Assembly: GCA_949752735.1 (NCBI GenBank)
Contig: OX457037.1
Coordinates: 17,642,295-17,706,294, forward strand
Length of the DNA stretch: 64,000 nt
Source: Lumbricus terrestris
Lineage: Eukaryota; Annelida; Clitellata; Crassiclitellata; Lumbricidae
Direction: 5' to 3'
Shown one piece after another: positions 1-12,439 of this stretch. Below the pieces are notes generated by a model. It did no database searches, was not told the origin of the DNA, and was given only the letters and a program-made list of their open reading frames with translations. The translations under genes were made by a program, and so were the position numbers. Position 1 is the stretch's first letter, and every line of letters begins with the position of its first letter.

Positions 1-1838
1 GAGCTGCGTAACGATGAAACTGGTCACCAGGTGGCCATCATACTCGTCGCCAACAAGGTTGACCTCGTGCGAACCAGGGTCATCTCTGAACAAGGTCACG
101 ATGGAAAAATTATTTTCTGCTTTCTGTTAATTATAATTTTCGTTATTGTATTTACGACCATCTATATCTATAAGGAAGGATGTGACTATGTATGTATGTT
201 TGTATGTATGTATGTTTGTATGTGACTTTGTCCAGAATGCACGCTCACAGTTTTTGAGCTTTTCACTCCAAACCTTCACTACTGCGTAGGTCTCGGCACG
301 AGACGCAAAGGCGAGGGGTTGGCGATTCTCTACCACCATGGGGGCCAGGGTGGGGTGCGAAACCCCCCAAATTTTTTTTAAAAAACGCAGCTATTTTTTT
401 TATTTATTTTTCCTAGATAGAGGTCCATCAGAACCCCCCGGATCAGTGGTTGGCAAATCTCCACCACCAGGGGGGCCAGGGTGCGGGGGGTCAAAAACAC
501 TGATTTTCGCTAAAAATTTTCATTCGCTTGCCACGTATAATTAACCGTTTTAGAGGTGTCTAAAGTGGAGTGGAGGGGTGGGATGGAGGTGAGGGGTGGA
601 GGTGGAGGTGGTGGGGTGGGGTGGGGTGGCGTAGGGGTCGAGGGGTGGGGTTGGGGATGGGGTGGGGGTTGGGGTGGGGTGGAGTGATGGAGTGGGGTTG
701 AGGTGGGGTGGAGGGGTGGGGTGGAGGGAGATGGAGTGGGAGGTAGGGTGGGGTGGAGTGGGGGTGGTGGGGTGGGAGGGGGTTGGGGTGGAGGGGGTGG
801 GGTGGGGTGGGGTGGAAATTTTCGTAAAACCCAAATTTCTCCGGTGGCGTACTGGTATAGAGGTCGCAGTGTGGTGGGGTGTTGTGTGGTGGGGTTGTGG
901 CCGGAGCGGATCGAATCCTAAATTTCCCGGGCAACGCCGGGTACCCCAGCTAGTAAGTATATAATTATGATCATAATCGTCAATAGCAGGCTACTTCTAA
1001 GATGCTTTACGCGCCTGCTATCAAAGTCGACAGCTGTAAATGTTATGAGCTCAATAGCAAGGTCAGTTCTTGCCTGTTTCTACGATAATAAGGATTTTGG
1101 TTCTTGAACAGGCGCTCAAAACTGTTCCAGGAGTTTGGGCCAGATACCTGAATGACCCGATCACACGTTTTAGTTTTTTGGTGGGACAAAATAAATGGAT
1201 AATAATCATAATCTAATCTCAATTGTTTGATAAGGCCTTTCCCAATTTTACAAAGATTCTCTTAATAAATAATTATTTCAATGTCGACATTAGCAATAAT
1301 ATTGTTTCGTATTTCACACTAAAGCTATATTATAAATGTTTGAATACAATGCGAATATTTTGCATTTCGCTTCTGAGTATAGCTTTCTTAACGAGGCGCT
1401 ATATAAATTCTCGAAATGAAACGAACACAACAATTACAGTCCATCACAGTTTTTTTTCAGCCGTAAAGAGCGTGTGGTCGACTTGTGCATTCTATACTTT
1501 CAGAGGGAAAGTCAACGGCCAAGACTTACGACTGCAAATACATAGAAGTGTCAGCTGCAATCGATCACCAAATAGACGACCTATTCGTTGGTGTCCTCCA
1601 TCAGGTCCGCCTTGTTTCCCGTCAAAGACGACAGCAACAGGCGCTCGCTAGAGGCGCCACCTGCTCACCGCTGAGAACAGCGAAGCGTTGGACGCCGTTG
1701 GAGAGGAATGAGTCACTCGACCACAGACAGAACTCGGACACCTGCTGCCTTCTGGCGGCCAGGGAGAAAGTCCTCGCGAAGCTGTTCACTGGTCAGAGAC
1801 GGACGTCGAAGTCTTGCATCAATCTCTTTGAGATATGA
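1..1838 (+). CDS. RGK-family (Rad/Gem/Rem-like) small GTPase, last two exons
   Basis: This is a partial gene whose 5' exons lie before the window. Exon 1-94 (phase 1 end, donor GTCACG at 95) is followed by exon 1504-1838 (acceptor TTTCAG, stop TGA). The joined frame is continuous and adds 142 codons. The first exon carries the G4 guanine-specificity motif in VANKVDLVRTR. The second reads DCKYIEVSAAIDHQ, with the G5 SAA motif, then a basic stretch VRLVSRQRRQQQ, and ends SKSCINLFEI. An LVGNKxDLVRxR block, an ExSAAxxH block and a C-terminal motif with Cys seven residues from the end (here CINLFEI) are hallmarks of the RGK branch. RGK proteins lack CAAX prenylation; they bind the inner plasma membrane, inhibit voltage-gated calcium channels through the beta subunit, and affect the cytoskeleton. 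That role is family knowledge, not visible here. The G1-G3 motifs cannot be checked. Which RGK paralogue it is cannot be said. Confidence 0.88.
330..953 (+). mobile_element. Helitron-like 3' terminus with G-rich minisatellite, in the RGK intron
   Basis: The stretch ends in a GC hairpin (CCCGG at 926-930 pairs with CCGGG) followed by GTACCCCAGCTAG and then T. This is the layout of a Helitron 3' end: a short hairpin, then CTAG before a T. Upstream, 560-820 is a GGGTGG-rich minisatellite in which long reading frames are artefacts. Positions 326-365 and 448-490 share a diverged direct repeat (ggttggc...ccaccaccaNgggggccaggg). No 5' TC end or Rep/helicase reading frame is visible, so the element would be non-autonomous and its start is uncertain. 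Confidence 0.5.
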
Positions 1839-1856
1839 GTCCCGAGGGATCTCTCT

Positions 1857-2335
1857 CCATGTGGTAAAATTCCTTTGAATGGGGAAGATGGGTATGCTGT
1901 TCATCAGCAGGGACAGTGGGGGTGATATGCCATCCATATTATCCATTTCTGTAGAATTTGGGTACTCGCAAGCAAGGAAAGTGGAGTGATATATATCATT
2001 CCTTTGTCTGTGGAAATTTGGTAGTACTATACGCAAGCAGATACATTGGGGTGATACCATCCTTTCCTTGGGGAACTTTAGTACGCATAAACAAGGAATA
2101 GTGGGGTTGATATCATTCCTTTTTCTCCATGGGAAATTTGGTACCCACAAGCAAGGGCAGTGGGGTGATACCATCCTTTTTCTGGAGAACTTTAGAACGC
2201 ATAAACAAGGATAGAGGGTTGATATAATTCCTTTGTCTCCAGAGGAACTTTGGTGCACATAAGCCGGGACAGTTGGGTGATAGCAGTGGTTTTTCTGGGG
2301 AACTTGCACAATGACTACACAACTTGACGTGTCAA
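1857..2335. repeat. Imperfect tandem repeat, about 60-68 bp unit, 6-7 copies
   Basis: Directly after the RGK stop codon a unit of about 60-68 bases recurs. Each copy contains a GTGGGGTGATA block, then ATCCTTT, a GGAA(A/C)TTT block, and an (A)CGCATAAACAAGG-like block. Copies begin near 1912, 1980, 2047, 2100, 2158, 2210 and 2270. The minus-strand frame across it is a repetitive by-product. It may lie in the 3' UTR of the GTPase gene; an AATAAA lies at about 2381. Confidence 0.75.
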
Positions 2336-2348
2336 TCCTTTTCATCAT

Positions 2349-4090
2349 GCGTTTACGAGCAAAGACTGTGCATTGACAATAATAAAAATATGATCAGCAT
2401 TCCATTTTCCAATGTATTTTTAGATATTCACCTGAGCAGAGACATAACACATTGATATGATTATGAGCAGACGAGGTATAGGCCTACTTGTGTTTTTGAA
2501 TGTTTGTGAATCTTATCGTGAGTCAGGGCTTGGTAGAGAGATGGCGAAATATTATTGCCTTCAAATAGTTTGCCTTAACGTGTGGTCTTTGATCCTGTGT
2601 CGTGTCGTGTTCCCCGATACGTTGGCCTTAGATGTGCTGTTAATCCTGAGTGTTGACCGCAATTGTTTGTTCTTGCATGGGTTGACGTCATTGTGGCCTT
2701 TCGTATTGAAACAATGACGTCGAACTAATGAGTGTATACATGTTCTCGTTAAATTTTACTAATTCTAATTGTTGTCAGTGTTTTCTTAAATTTCAAATTA
2801 TGTGTTTGACCGTGAACTTTACCGATTGAAAACTCTTTGAAGTGTAAATAATGGCCTCGTCTCTTTCAGTTAGACCTACTGCGCTCAAGGCGACGAAAGA
2901 AAAACTAGTCCTCGCGATACTCTACAGTCACGATGTGAATGAACACTATTATAGAAAAGAGTTGACAGAACAAATGTTCTTTTTCATTTCTAAAATAAAT
3001 CTTTTGTGTAGAGTAACTTAATTGTCTTCATCCACGCAACTAATTTTTATTGTTCATAATATTATTATTGTTATTTTTAACATTGGTTTGAGGTAAGCTG
3101 AGCTAAGGTAGGCCATAAGATGAAAGGGACAGTAAAGCAAGACAGAGTCAAAACAAAGGTAATGTGAGGTCGGATAGGCCATGGTTTAAGTTATCGAAGT
3201 AAAAGCAAATTGGAGATACTTCGAGAACCGCATGGTGATGGAATGGCTTAGTATTCGTGGGATCAAAACGCGATTATACGTTTTACATCTACCCAAGACG
3301 TTTACAACGTATACGTGCTTATTACATAGGGGTCTTGGGCAGAGCATTCGTGTACAATTGCTCAGAACTATGCGGAGCTGTCGTAGGAATCGGTATATAG
3401 GATCGTGTGCACGTTCTGAAATTTGAAGGAAGGCAGTTTCAAGCATCTTTGTTTGTGCATTATGCACATTGCATAATATTATAGGCTAGCTTTAGCTGTA
3501 ATCTATTTAGGTCACGGTAGGGAAACAGAGAAGGCAAGTTAGTAGGTAATGCAAGAGAAATATAAAAAACACAGGGTATGATGATTTAATGGATGAACTT
3601 AAATGAGAAGATTTCTTAGGGCCTATGTGAAGCAATGTTGACTAGTATACAGTTGGGTTAGCGAATGTAATGTCAGTTCAACATTTTTCGACTGCATGTA
3701 GGCATGATTTTGTGCCTACAGAATAATTATGTTAGACCTACTCTATATGCGACCTCTTAATATTTACTGACTTATCCAACTCACCTACTGTAATGTTTCT
3801 CGGTGTTCTAAATGTAACTCTCTGTTGAACTGTTCGACATTATGCTTCATTGATGTGCAATTCTAATAGCGTTCAGGCCGTATGACATATTGGACGAAGA
3901 CAGCTTTGGCCTGTTTGACTTAGGCCTACAGCCCTACATGTATATGCGACACGTGCGTTAAGGTTGGAAAGTGTTGACAAATTAATAACATAACAATAAG
4001 CGTGTAGTATTCATGCAGAAAGGTATCTCTATAATTAAATAATTGTTATTAGTAGTCATTGGTCAATTCTTATAGTTTCATCAATTGTAA
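2349..4090. other. Intergenic stretch without recognised features
   Basis: AT-rich sequence between the RGK gene and the TRIM gene. No reading frame shows family resemblance or splice-supported coding. An AATAAA near 2381 could be the polyadenylation signal of the GTPase gene. Confidence 0.6.
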
Positions 4091-4097
4091 TTGTAAT

Positions 4098-4165
4098 TGA
4101 AAATTTATAAAGCGCCGCTCACAAATTCAGTAGCGCTCCCGACCCAAGCTAGTGTTCCCGCCATC
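4098..4165 (-). repeat. SINE tail fragment
   Basis: A block reading tttataaagcgccgctc...gtagcgctcccgac is the reverse orientation of the tail module GGGAGCGC...GCGCT(A/T)TATAAA seen in many places in this window (for example 8200-8290 and 60850-60935). From here to 5680 I see no gene. Confidence 0.5.
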
Positions 4166-5684
4166 AAGGAAGGCCTACTGTTTTTGCTGAAACTCCTAAA
4201 AGATCGATTCAAAATGACTCGCTTGAAGGTTAGACAACTTTCAGTGCAATGTGTAGACTGTAGACGACTAGACAAAATCACGAAATAGGCTAGTCGTTGA
4301 TCTGACTTGAAAAATCTGTCAGTAAGACTTGAATTGCTTTGAAACATTTCGCCTATCAAATGTTCAATGCATTCTGCGTTTTATAAAACTATTGCACTGT
4401 AGTTTTCTTTACGAATGTATATTGTGTAGGTCTACATAAAAACTTATATTACTACTTCATCTGCTATGACAAGAGTCGCCTGCAATGCGTTTTTCGTTAC
4501 AGGGCAATTCAATTTACTGCGGGTCTTGTCCCATCTAGCCGACCTGCGGAATACTGGCATCAGCGTCAAACTTTTTATGGTTTCGTATGTAGGCCTATTT
4601 GTGCCTCGCGATGTTACAATAAATAGCACTTTCAACTGAATTAATTATTAAGATTTCAGGAAAAATAAGCAGTAAAAATTCTTACCTAAGCACAAGTATA
4701 CATGCAGATTGAAATAGAGGCAATTTTGGTAATTGATACCGCAGTACTCAAAGATTATGCCTATCTGAAATGATCATGCGATCGATCCACTTTGACACAA
4801 AATCATAAGAAGCAGTGTGCACGGAACTCTTAATGCTTCACTATGCGAAGTAAAAGTCAGATAAAGGAAATCCTACAACACATTACAAAGCAAGATTGGA
4901 AATAAGCCGAGCAAAGCATGTAAAATGTCGGGAGAAAACAGGATAAACCGCAGAAAGATCGCTAATCAAAATAATGCCGGATAATAGATAGGAGAAAGGT
5001 CGTGTGGTTTTGGCTTTGTCTTGCGTGTGCACCAGCCTAAAAGGTTTTCAAGCTCTATAAAAATATGTGCAACGGTTCGCTTTAATACAAGTAACCTATA
5101 CAGGTACATACAAAAATAGACGAACACACAAAGCATGCATGCATACACAGGGTTGTACTCTAGGATATACGGCGTATATATATAGGCCTACGCGGGTATT
5201 CAGCGTGTACTCACTCACCTCAGGGAAAAATGACACCGTGTATAGCTACTCACCTCTGAAAACGAGTGCACTCGCTGGTATGAAACGTATACTCACCTCA
5301 CAAAGGCCAAAGTAAACATTCGCAGAAATGAAATGGCAAGCATAAAACAGGAATAAATCGAAATATTTATGAATAAAAATCATGAAATTTGACCGTTTTA
5401 CGCCGTAATGATGGTCTTCGGGCGAAAACTTCTCAAAAATGATCCGATGAAAAAAGGTCATACAAAGTACATAAGCATATACAACGATGTATAGGGCCTA
5501 CACGCAGCCTATATATGACTACACGTATAGTTTATTTGTATCTGTAGGTACACACTACTACAAAAACGCGCTTAAATGTACAGAATGTTTGCAGGCAAAT
5601 AGAGGGTACGTGCACTAGATATATGCATTTCATAGGCTATATTTATGTCAGTCCTGAACTAGTTTAGACAGAAATCTAAACGCC

Positions 5685-5895
5685 TACAAAGTATACATAC
5701 ACACATACGTATAGTATACATGCACACATACATATAGTAGACTATGCAATATTACATTCACACATACATAGTATGCATACACACATACATACATGTAGTA
5801 TACATGCACACATACATAGTAGACTATACAGTGTACAGTATTACATACACACATACATAGTATACATACACACATACATAGTATACACACACACA
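5685..5895. repeat. CATACA/GTATAC minisatellite
   Basis: Tandem variants of acacacatacatagtatacat recur through this block, with a longer period of about 60-65 bases that includes tagtagactatRcagt. The 68-codon minus-strand frame over it is repeat-driven. The following stretch to 6840 shows no gene. Confidence 0.75.
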
Positions 5896-6840
5896 GGCAT
5901 TAATTAAACAATGTCGTATTTAGATGTTGAAACAGCGCAGAACTTCAATTGAAGGCATTCGATCAGAGATTGTCGTCCATGCATCAGATTTTATCTTTCA
6001 AAACGACTTTAACAATCACTGTCTGTTTGGTTATGGAAGACTTCAAAGATAAGACTATAGAGACGGTCTCAATCCTTAGCCGATTATACGGTCCACTAAA
6101 TTAACAGATTAAGCAGCGATCACGTCTTACAGCTGATGACCTATAAGTCAATAATCCTATCCAGTAGATGTTCAAAACATTAGACAAAACATTAGGTTTT
6201 AGGGCCTACAGCTTCTGGGAAAGCTGTCTGAATTCTCAGTCATCAGAAACCTCTATCTCAACCGCAATCATTCGTCATTTTCATAGCTCTAATAATGCCA
6301 ATCAGATCAGAGTCCTCTTGCAAATTTGCTAAGTAGGCTATAACTCTTTTAGGCAGTCATTATTCAATACAGATACGGTATCAAGCAATGGAGCCTCAGT
6401 AAATGAGTGTGAAGCGATAATAGAAAATAGGTCTATTCACTGTATGCAGTTTCACTATAGTAATTCAGTTATAGAATAGTGAGTTAATCTTGAGAGCATA
6501 AAGACTGTCCTGCTTGAATTGAATAGCAATATTCATTGTTCACCGCTGTTATGGAAATCTATGCAGGACATCTATTCGAATTGGTTACAGCGCATAGGCA
6601 AGACGTTGCAAATTAATTAACCTTATTCTTAAAGTAACTTATGTTAGAACTCAGTACGATAACCAGGTAACGTCTTTTCACACGCCACAATAGAAACGTG
6701 GTCAAAGGAAGATTCTGCTGAGACATAAACATAACCATAAAAAATCCAATAAAAGTCAACTCTTGTAGGTCTGCCGACCGATAGCGAATAGAGGGTTGAG
6801 TTAACACAGATAATATAATAATAGGTCGACATTGTTGATC

Positions 6841-9738
6841 CTATTTCTTCGAAGCGTCAAAAAGATCAAATTTCTTAGTCAGCGATCCACCGGGCGACTT
6901 ATAAGAACGCAGATCAGGTACTTCGTAGATCTTAACAGAAGCAGGTTCTGCAAGGAGGACTCGCCCAGTCCCCGGTACCCAGCAGAGTCTTGTCGGGGCA
7001 TCAATGCGATCGTCATCCCACGACAGAAGGATCCTGTCGAGCTGCAGGGATCGACTCAGACGCAGTACGTAGTGATTGGAGAACTCGGCAACAAGTATCG
7101 TCTCCTCATTGTCACCTATCGCAAGATGTTTCGGCCATTTGACCAACGCTGAACGAGACGTGCCTCCTCCCTTTGGCTCCATACCGTCAAAGCTTCGAAC
7201 GATGTGCCCTGTTTTCGATACCTCGCATATCCGACTTGAGCGACCAGAGTTACGGCCGTGACTAACGATGAAATTACCGTTCCTCAACTCAACCGCATGC
7301 TGAACAGAATCAATGGCCGTTGGAAGACGAACACGTGACAAGATCCCACCGCCCGGGCCGTAGATGTTAAGCTGCGGTGGTTTACCGTCTGAGGGCAGAA
7401 GAACGCGCCCGCGACGGGCGGATATCGTCCACGGTTGACCCGCTTTGCCCACCCATCGGTCTGACTGACCCGCATCGTTGATCCGCCAGACGCATCCGTG
7501 CTCTGAGTCAGTGATGTAGACGCAGTCGCTCTCCGGACAGGATACCATATCGTTTGGACACTTCATGTCCTTGACCAGGACCGATTCATTTCTTGAGAAG
7601 GGGTGCTCAGCCGCGTGCACGAAGACTGTGTTTGTCCATGCGCATGCGATGTAGAGTTTGTTGTTCAGGATCGTCACACCCACCACCCCTCTGCCGTCAG
7701 CTTCAACGGTCCCTATGAGTTTCGGAGTGGGGGCTTCTTCCCCGTTGACGCTTCGGGCGCTTTTGACGCTGGACAAATCCAAAGCTGGCAAACTTCTGCT
7801 TGATACTTCGGAAGCTGATGATGATGATTCTAAATCGCTCTCTGAAATATTAAGATTAAGACACTCGATTCACCATAATTATAATTATCAATACAAACAT
7901 TGATAAACCAACGCAAATGGGAAAAAATTGCAAAGATCACTTATTTGCACTCATCGCCGACCTACTTACTTGTCTGGCGTTAGAAAATGATTGATAGTGA
8001 TTTATGAACTGCAATTATTACCCTTAACAATAGTATTATTAGGCCTATTATTGCTATCATAGGCCATGTTCAGTATAATTGTCCCAAGTGCTACTTCCTA
8101 TGGCTATGAGAGCAACAGATCAGCTGGAAAAATACAGGGTAAGATTTTGGTGGGTGATTTTATCCAACTAGGTCCGTTGTTGAACACTGTCCTGTCCTCG
8201 GAGGGTTCATGCTCGCTGGGATCGTCTCTGAGTAGTCTTTATTGCGGGAGGCGCTTTATAAATGCCCAGAAACAATGCAATAAAATACAATACTCTCCAA
8301 TTTGTAATTGTAATTGTAATCGTACATTTATAAAGCGTCCCTTTAAAAGAGAACTCCTCAGAGGCGCTCCCGACCTGACACCAAACCACAATCAAAGAGA
8401 ATGGTTTTCAAACGCTTGCGGAAAAGGGGCAAAGAAAGACAAAGAAGCTCATTACAGAGACTAATAGGTAATTTACAAGGCGAGCGCTAAAAACAATAAT
8501 TGGCTACCAAGTTCCCTAATCCAGATCTAGGCAATAATTCGACATGGTGCTCTATTGTATTGCGAATTGCTATGTTCACCTTCGATGGTATCAGAGATGT
8601 TGAACATCGACACTCTGCCAAGCACCACTTCCGTTTCTCCTTCAACTCGCCGCAGTGGATCAGGATTCGCGAATATCATTTGCACGCGTTGACCGGCCAC
8701 TCCGTCCATCTCCGGTCGGGTGACCCTCAGCTCCGTCGCCTTCGCCTGCAACCGATAGAACGACTCAGCGATGTGGTAGGGACTTCCGTTCTCCGTCAGA
8801 ACCAGATTGTACTTCGTCAAGTGATCGACGTCGGACAGAAGGACGTTGAAAGCCTTCTTCTCCGCCTCGAACTCGTTCCACTTTCCTTGATTCAAGACCT
8901 GCAACTCCTGCGTCAAACGCATCATGTGACCATCGATGATACGCTTCATCTGGTCGCCCTTCTCGCGAATCTTCGACCTCGTGTTCCTCAGACTGTCCTC
9001 GAACTGACGCCACTCCTTCTCGAGGTCAGACAGCGCTGAGGACATCCCCGTTTTGCACACATCCATCCAGGTCCCCATCTCTCTCAGCTGGCGCTGGAAG
9101 TCGTTGGCGGTTTTCGCAACGTCCTTGCACTGGTGAGTGTTGTGGTTCTCCGCGTAGCACAGAACACAGACGACCTTTCGACAGTCGAAGCAGAAGATCT
9201 TCAGACTCTCATCCGGATGTTCGTCACATCTCGCCACAGATCTCGCGATACTTCGTCGTCGAACGAGAACATCGTCGATGTCAACAATGACATGACTCTG
9301 ACAATGCCGCCTGTGTCCACGGGCGCAGTCAACGCAGAGGTTCTTACGACAGTCGAGACAGTGCAGCGTCGCCGCGCTCCTTGGCCTCACTTCGAACACC
9401 GTCCCATTCGATCCAGTCCTCGACTCCAAGCCATCGTTGTCGTCGTCGGGGCAGAAGTCGCAAGTGGTCTTACCACTTCCGCCGATGCTGTTCGACGAAA
9501 GACCCTCGTCTATGATGTCCTGGATGAAGTGGTCGCGCCGGATATCCGTCGCTGGATGCGTCTTTTCGCAGGTGGGACAGGTGACTTTTGAGTTGGTTAT
9601 CTTGTTGCCAATGCATTTGATGCAGAAGCTATGAAGACATGGTAGACTGGCGGCTTCTCTCATCAACTTACAGCATATAGGACACTCCGTTATGACGTCC
9701 AAAGCCTCCGAGACATCCCTCTCTGCTTCCGAAGACAT
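6841..9738 (-). CDS. TRIM protein: RING, two B-boxes, coiled coil, NHL-like propeller (putative E3 ubiquitin ligase)
   Basis: Two exons read on the minus strand: 9738-8580 (donor GTGAAC, phase 1) and 7841-6841 (acceptor ATTTCAG). The joined frame is 719 codons. Residues 19-57 form a complete C3HC4 RING (C19, C22, C34, H36, C39, C42, C54, C57), the E2-binding module of ubiquitin ligases. Two Cys/His clusters fit B-boxes: about 93-152 (CDFC ... CLDC ... CVDC) and about 172-210 (CDEH ... CFDC ... CVLC). About 205-330 is charged and heptad-like, expected for the TRIM coiled coil. A Ser/Glu linker at the exon junction leads to about 300 residues of repeated strand motifs resembling an NHL propeller (CVYITDSEHGCVWRI, FIVSHG, ILVAEFSNHYVLRL). 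This is the TRIM2/3/45/56/71-like layout, but orthology is unclear; such genes are expanded in marine invertebrates. All RING ligands are present, so ligase activity is plausible. The substrate is unknown. Confidence 0.9.
7842..8579. other. TRIM intron with two opposed SINE tail fragments
   Basis: The intron splits the coiled coil from the propeller. About 8185-8290 contains a tail copy in plus orientation (gggatcgtctctgag...gaggcgctttataaatgcc). About 8320-8375 contains one in minus orientation (ttataaagcgtccc...cagaggcgctcccgac). A CAATAAAATACAAT tail joins the two. Confidence 0.6.
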
Positions 9739-9833
9739 TCTCTACTCAGGCACCTATAGTCAAAAGCAAAACCAACATTATAGCCATCACGACTAGACCC
9801 TGTCTACTTTAGCAAAACAATATAGGTCGGAGC

Positions 9834-9905
9834 AATTTTCTAATGGTCAACTCACTAGAATGTAAACCTAGAGTTTAGAGGTTCGAATCCGCGACAAGAC
9901 AGGCA
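9834..9905 (+). other. tRNA-like sequence (degenerate tRNA or SINE head)
   Basis: The block contains a good B-box-like motif GAGGTTCGAATCC and an upstream D-arm-like TAATGGTCAACTCA. A possible anticodon arm ctagaATGTAAAcctag would place GTA (Tyr) in the loop. T-stem pairing is poor and no acceptor stem closes, so a functional tRNA is unlikely. The sequence lies upstream of the TRIM start codon. Confidence 0.3.
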
Positions 9906-11155
9906 TTTCTATCTAGAAATATGTGACTCCTATAATAACCAACACTGCTACATCACTTTGAGTGACTATGCATTAATTACAAGATAATTAATTTGGATCA
10001 TATTATCACGTGCCGCATAAACCTGCACCTGTGGCTTTATAAGTGTTTTGCTACAGTTTGCATAATGTATTTTACTGCGAGTCAAGGACAAGAGTCTCAC
10101 ATGGCCTGATACCAGCTGCATCCGGGATAGCTAGAGGCCTAACTTAAAACATCGCCTAGTGACTAAGGTAAATAGATCTCCTCATAGGCCATGACGCGTC
10201 GTGGGGTCGTTGAATTAAGACGAGGTTAAGGCATTCCAACTCACTTCCGCATAACGAATTGTTCTCAGTCTGTAGCTAGAATTAATTCATAATATATCTG
10301 TGGAAGAAGAGTCTCTATGGATATGCGCTATATAAATCCATTATTACACTACTACAATCTTATTGTAATTGCACAATATTGTTGTGATCATCTCATTAAT
10401 GACACTAGAAATCTTGCAGATTCGCTATCACCTACGTGTAAGTAAAATATCTAAAAGACCAACATACCAGAGTATTTCTACCACTGTAGCATGAATTTAA
10501 GTGCACGAAAAAATCATGGAGCGTTTCACAGACCCAGTCTACTTACGCTGATCATCTGTGGTAGGCCTATACACAGTAGTAAGCCTACTTGGCAATCAAA
10601 ACAAACCTACTCAAGAAGACAGTTTACTCAGTGTCTAACATAGAACGTGCGACCATCCATAGATTGTAGACTCTAATGTTGTGCATCACCTATGTTAGAG
10701 CTGGCGTTTCCAAGCCAGCATTAGGCTAATAGCGTAAACAGTATACGGTGTACCAGTATCGTATTACGAGTGCGCCCTTGCTCGTGCATTTAACGTTAAC
10801 CCCAAGTGGATAAACGAGAGACACCCACACTCCTTGCATGCGCTAATAAAGGCGGCTGCGATTATTGCCGCTCAAATACTGTTAATTGAGAAGGGTGCTC
10901 AAAGAGAGAATTCCACATAAGAAAATAAGTCCACGAATTTTTTTTATCTCTGACTGTATGCTGGCGATTATTTCTCTGTTAACAACACGATTAGTCAAAC
11001 ATGCTTAATGCAGCTTAATGCTCTGGGTCAACAGATTGTTATCTCGTGCTTGACATTATACTGGTACCGAAATATTTGTTAGAGATAAGGACTTTGAAAT
11101 TCGATCATATCACAAACCCTGATTATGAACCCACCACTCTCGCCGTTCCAATTTA
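9906..11155. other. Intergenic stretch; SINE tail remnant only
   Basis: No gene is visible. About 10303-10345 (gaagaagagtctctatggatatgcgctatataaat) is a diverged SINE tail. The rest is AT-rich unique-looking sequence. Confidence 0.5.
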
Positions 11156-11179
11156 AAAAACATCTGACGGAACTATCTC

Positions 11180-11352
11180 ACTGTCTGCTTGTCTGCCTGT
11201 GTGCATGTCTGTCTATAATCTGTCTGTCTGAGACTGTCTCTCTGTATGTCTGTCTGTCTGTCTGTTTGCCTATCTGCTTGTCTGTCTGTCTATAATCTGT
11301 CTGTCTGTCTGTCTGTCTGTCTGTCATTCTGTCTGTCTGTCTGTCTGTATGC
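11180..11352. repeat. (CTGT)n microsatellite
   Basis: A run of tetranucleotide ctgt units with interruptions such as tctgcttg and ctataat. The interruption tctgtctataatctgtctg occurs twice, suggesting an internal duplication of the array. From here to 12050 nothing else is recognised. Confidence 0.85.
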
Positions 11353-12049
11353 CTGATCCAGAAACCTGGAACAAATTTGATCTTGTAACCTGCTTGTCCA
11401 ATATATTTGTTGGTTTAATGCTTGTGTCCTCGCAACTTCGCCTTTTGGGCGCTACAAAAATCTCTTGACTACGGCTACGATTTCAGCGACAATCACCTAA
11501 TTTTAATATAGATTTTGTGCCACCGTACATCAACATCCGTAGAATTTCTATTTTAAGAAAGTTTGGGTTAATTCGAATTAATAAAAAAAGTTGTAGGTGA
11601 CGGTGCAGGACAATCGTGTATATTCGTTTAATGTCAAAGACAATCATGGTGACAAACCGCACCAAGTTACAGGTCAGAAATGTAAAATTATACACAGAAG
11701 TAATAATAAAGCTTAGTAATAACAAGTAAGTATAATGTACCAGCTGCAAAAAACGCACTGTGGCTTACAAGCGTATATACTATATAAGAAACAAATCACG
11801 ACACATAAAAAAATGAACATTAAGACACGGTCCTGGATGAGGCATGCACAATAATTTACCGCGAAGATATTTTCGTCGCACCTAACTATTAGGCTGGAGC
11901 TGTCCACAGCTACACCGTCGACTCTATGAGCAAGCAGCCATATCGCAATGCACAAATGCACAAATGCACATGTGCATTCCACCGCAGCAGCACACGCGGG
12001 CTACGTTCGCGCCAGGCTAGAAGAATGAGCCTCGGGAATTTCAGCGTCT

Positions 12050-12053
<4 letters not shown>

Positions 12054-12110
<57 letters not shown>

Positions 12111-12118
12111 GAGAGGAA
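12054..12118. repeat. (GA)n(GACA)n compound microsatellite
   Basis: About 13 GA units pass directly into about 7 GACA units, then gagagagg. Confidence 0.9.
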
Positions 12119-12439
12119 GGGATGAAGGGAGGCTATTGACCTACTTATAAGATAAAGGAAGAGAATGGGTAAAGCCTAAACAAATCAGCTACACAGGCCT
12201 GCATTTAGGATTACATTGAAGTAGGTCTAAATATAAAAAATACCCCAATAATATTCATAGTAAGCTTGGTAATGTAATGTAAATCTTCGAGAATTTCTCA
12301 GCGCCCACAAAAACCACGTCAGGGAGACCAGCTTATTCACCGGCGCTAGTAGTAGTGGCTAAAACACTATTATAGCAGTAACAGTAATGATGATAATGGC
12401 AACGATAAAAATAATGATACTAATAAAAATGATAAAATA

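Noticed and set aside
550..964. Overlapping Pro/His/Thr-rich and Gly/Val/Trp-rich frames
   Set aside because: Direct translations of a GGGTGG minisatellite on both strands; no domain or splice support.
1713..2348. 211-codon minus-strand frame with CPCLCV-type repeats
   Set aside because: Produced by the ~65-bp tandem repeat; overlaps the GTPase coding exon antisense.
8500..9591. Plus-strand frames of 179 and 152 codons
   Set aside because: Antisense shadows of TRIM exon 1, which has the complete RING/B-box on the minus strand.
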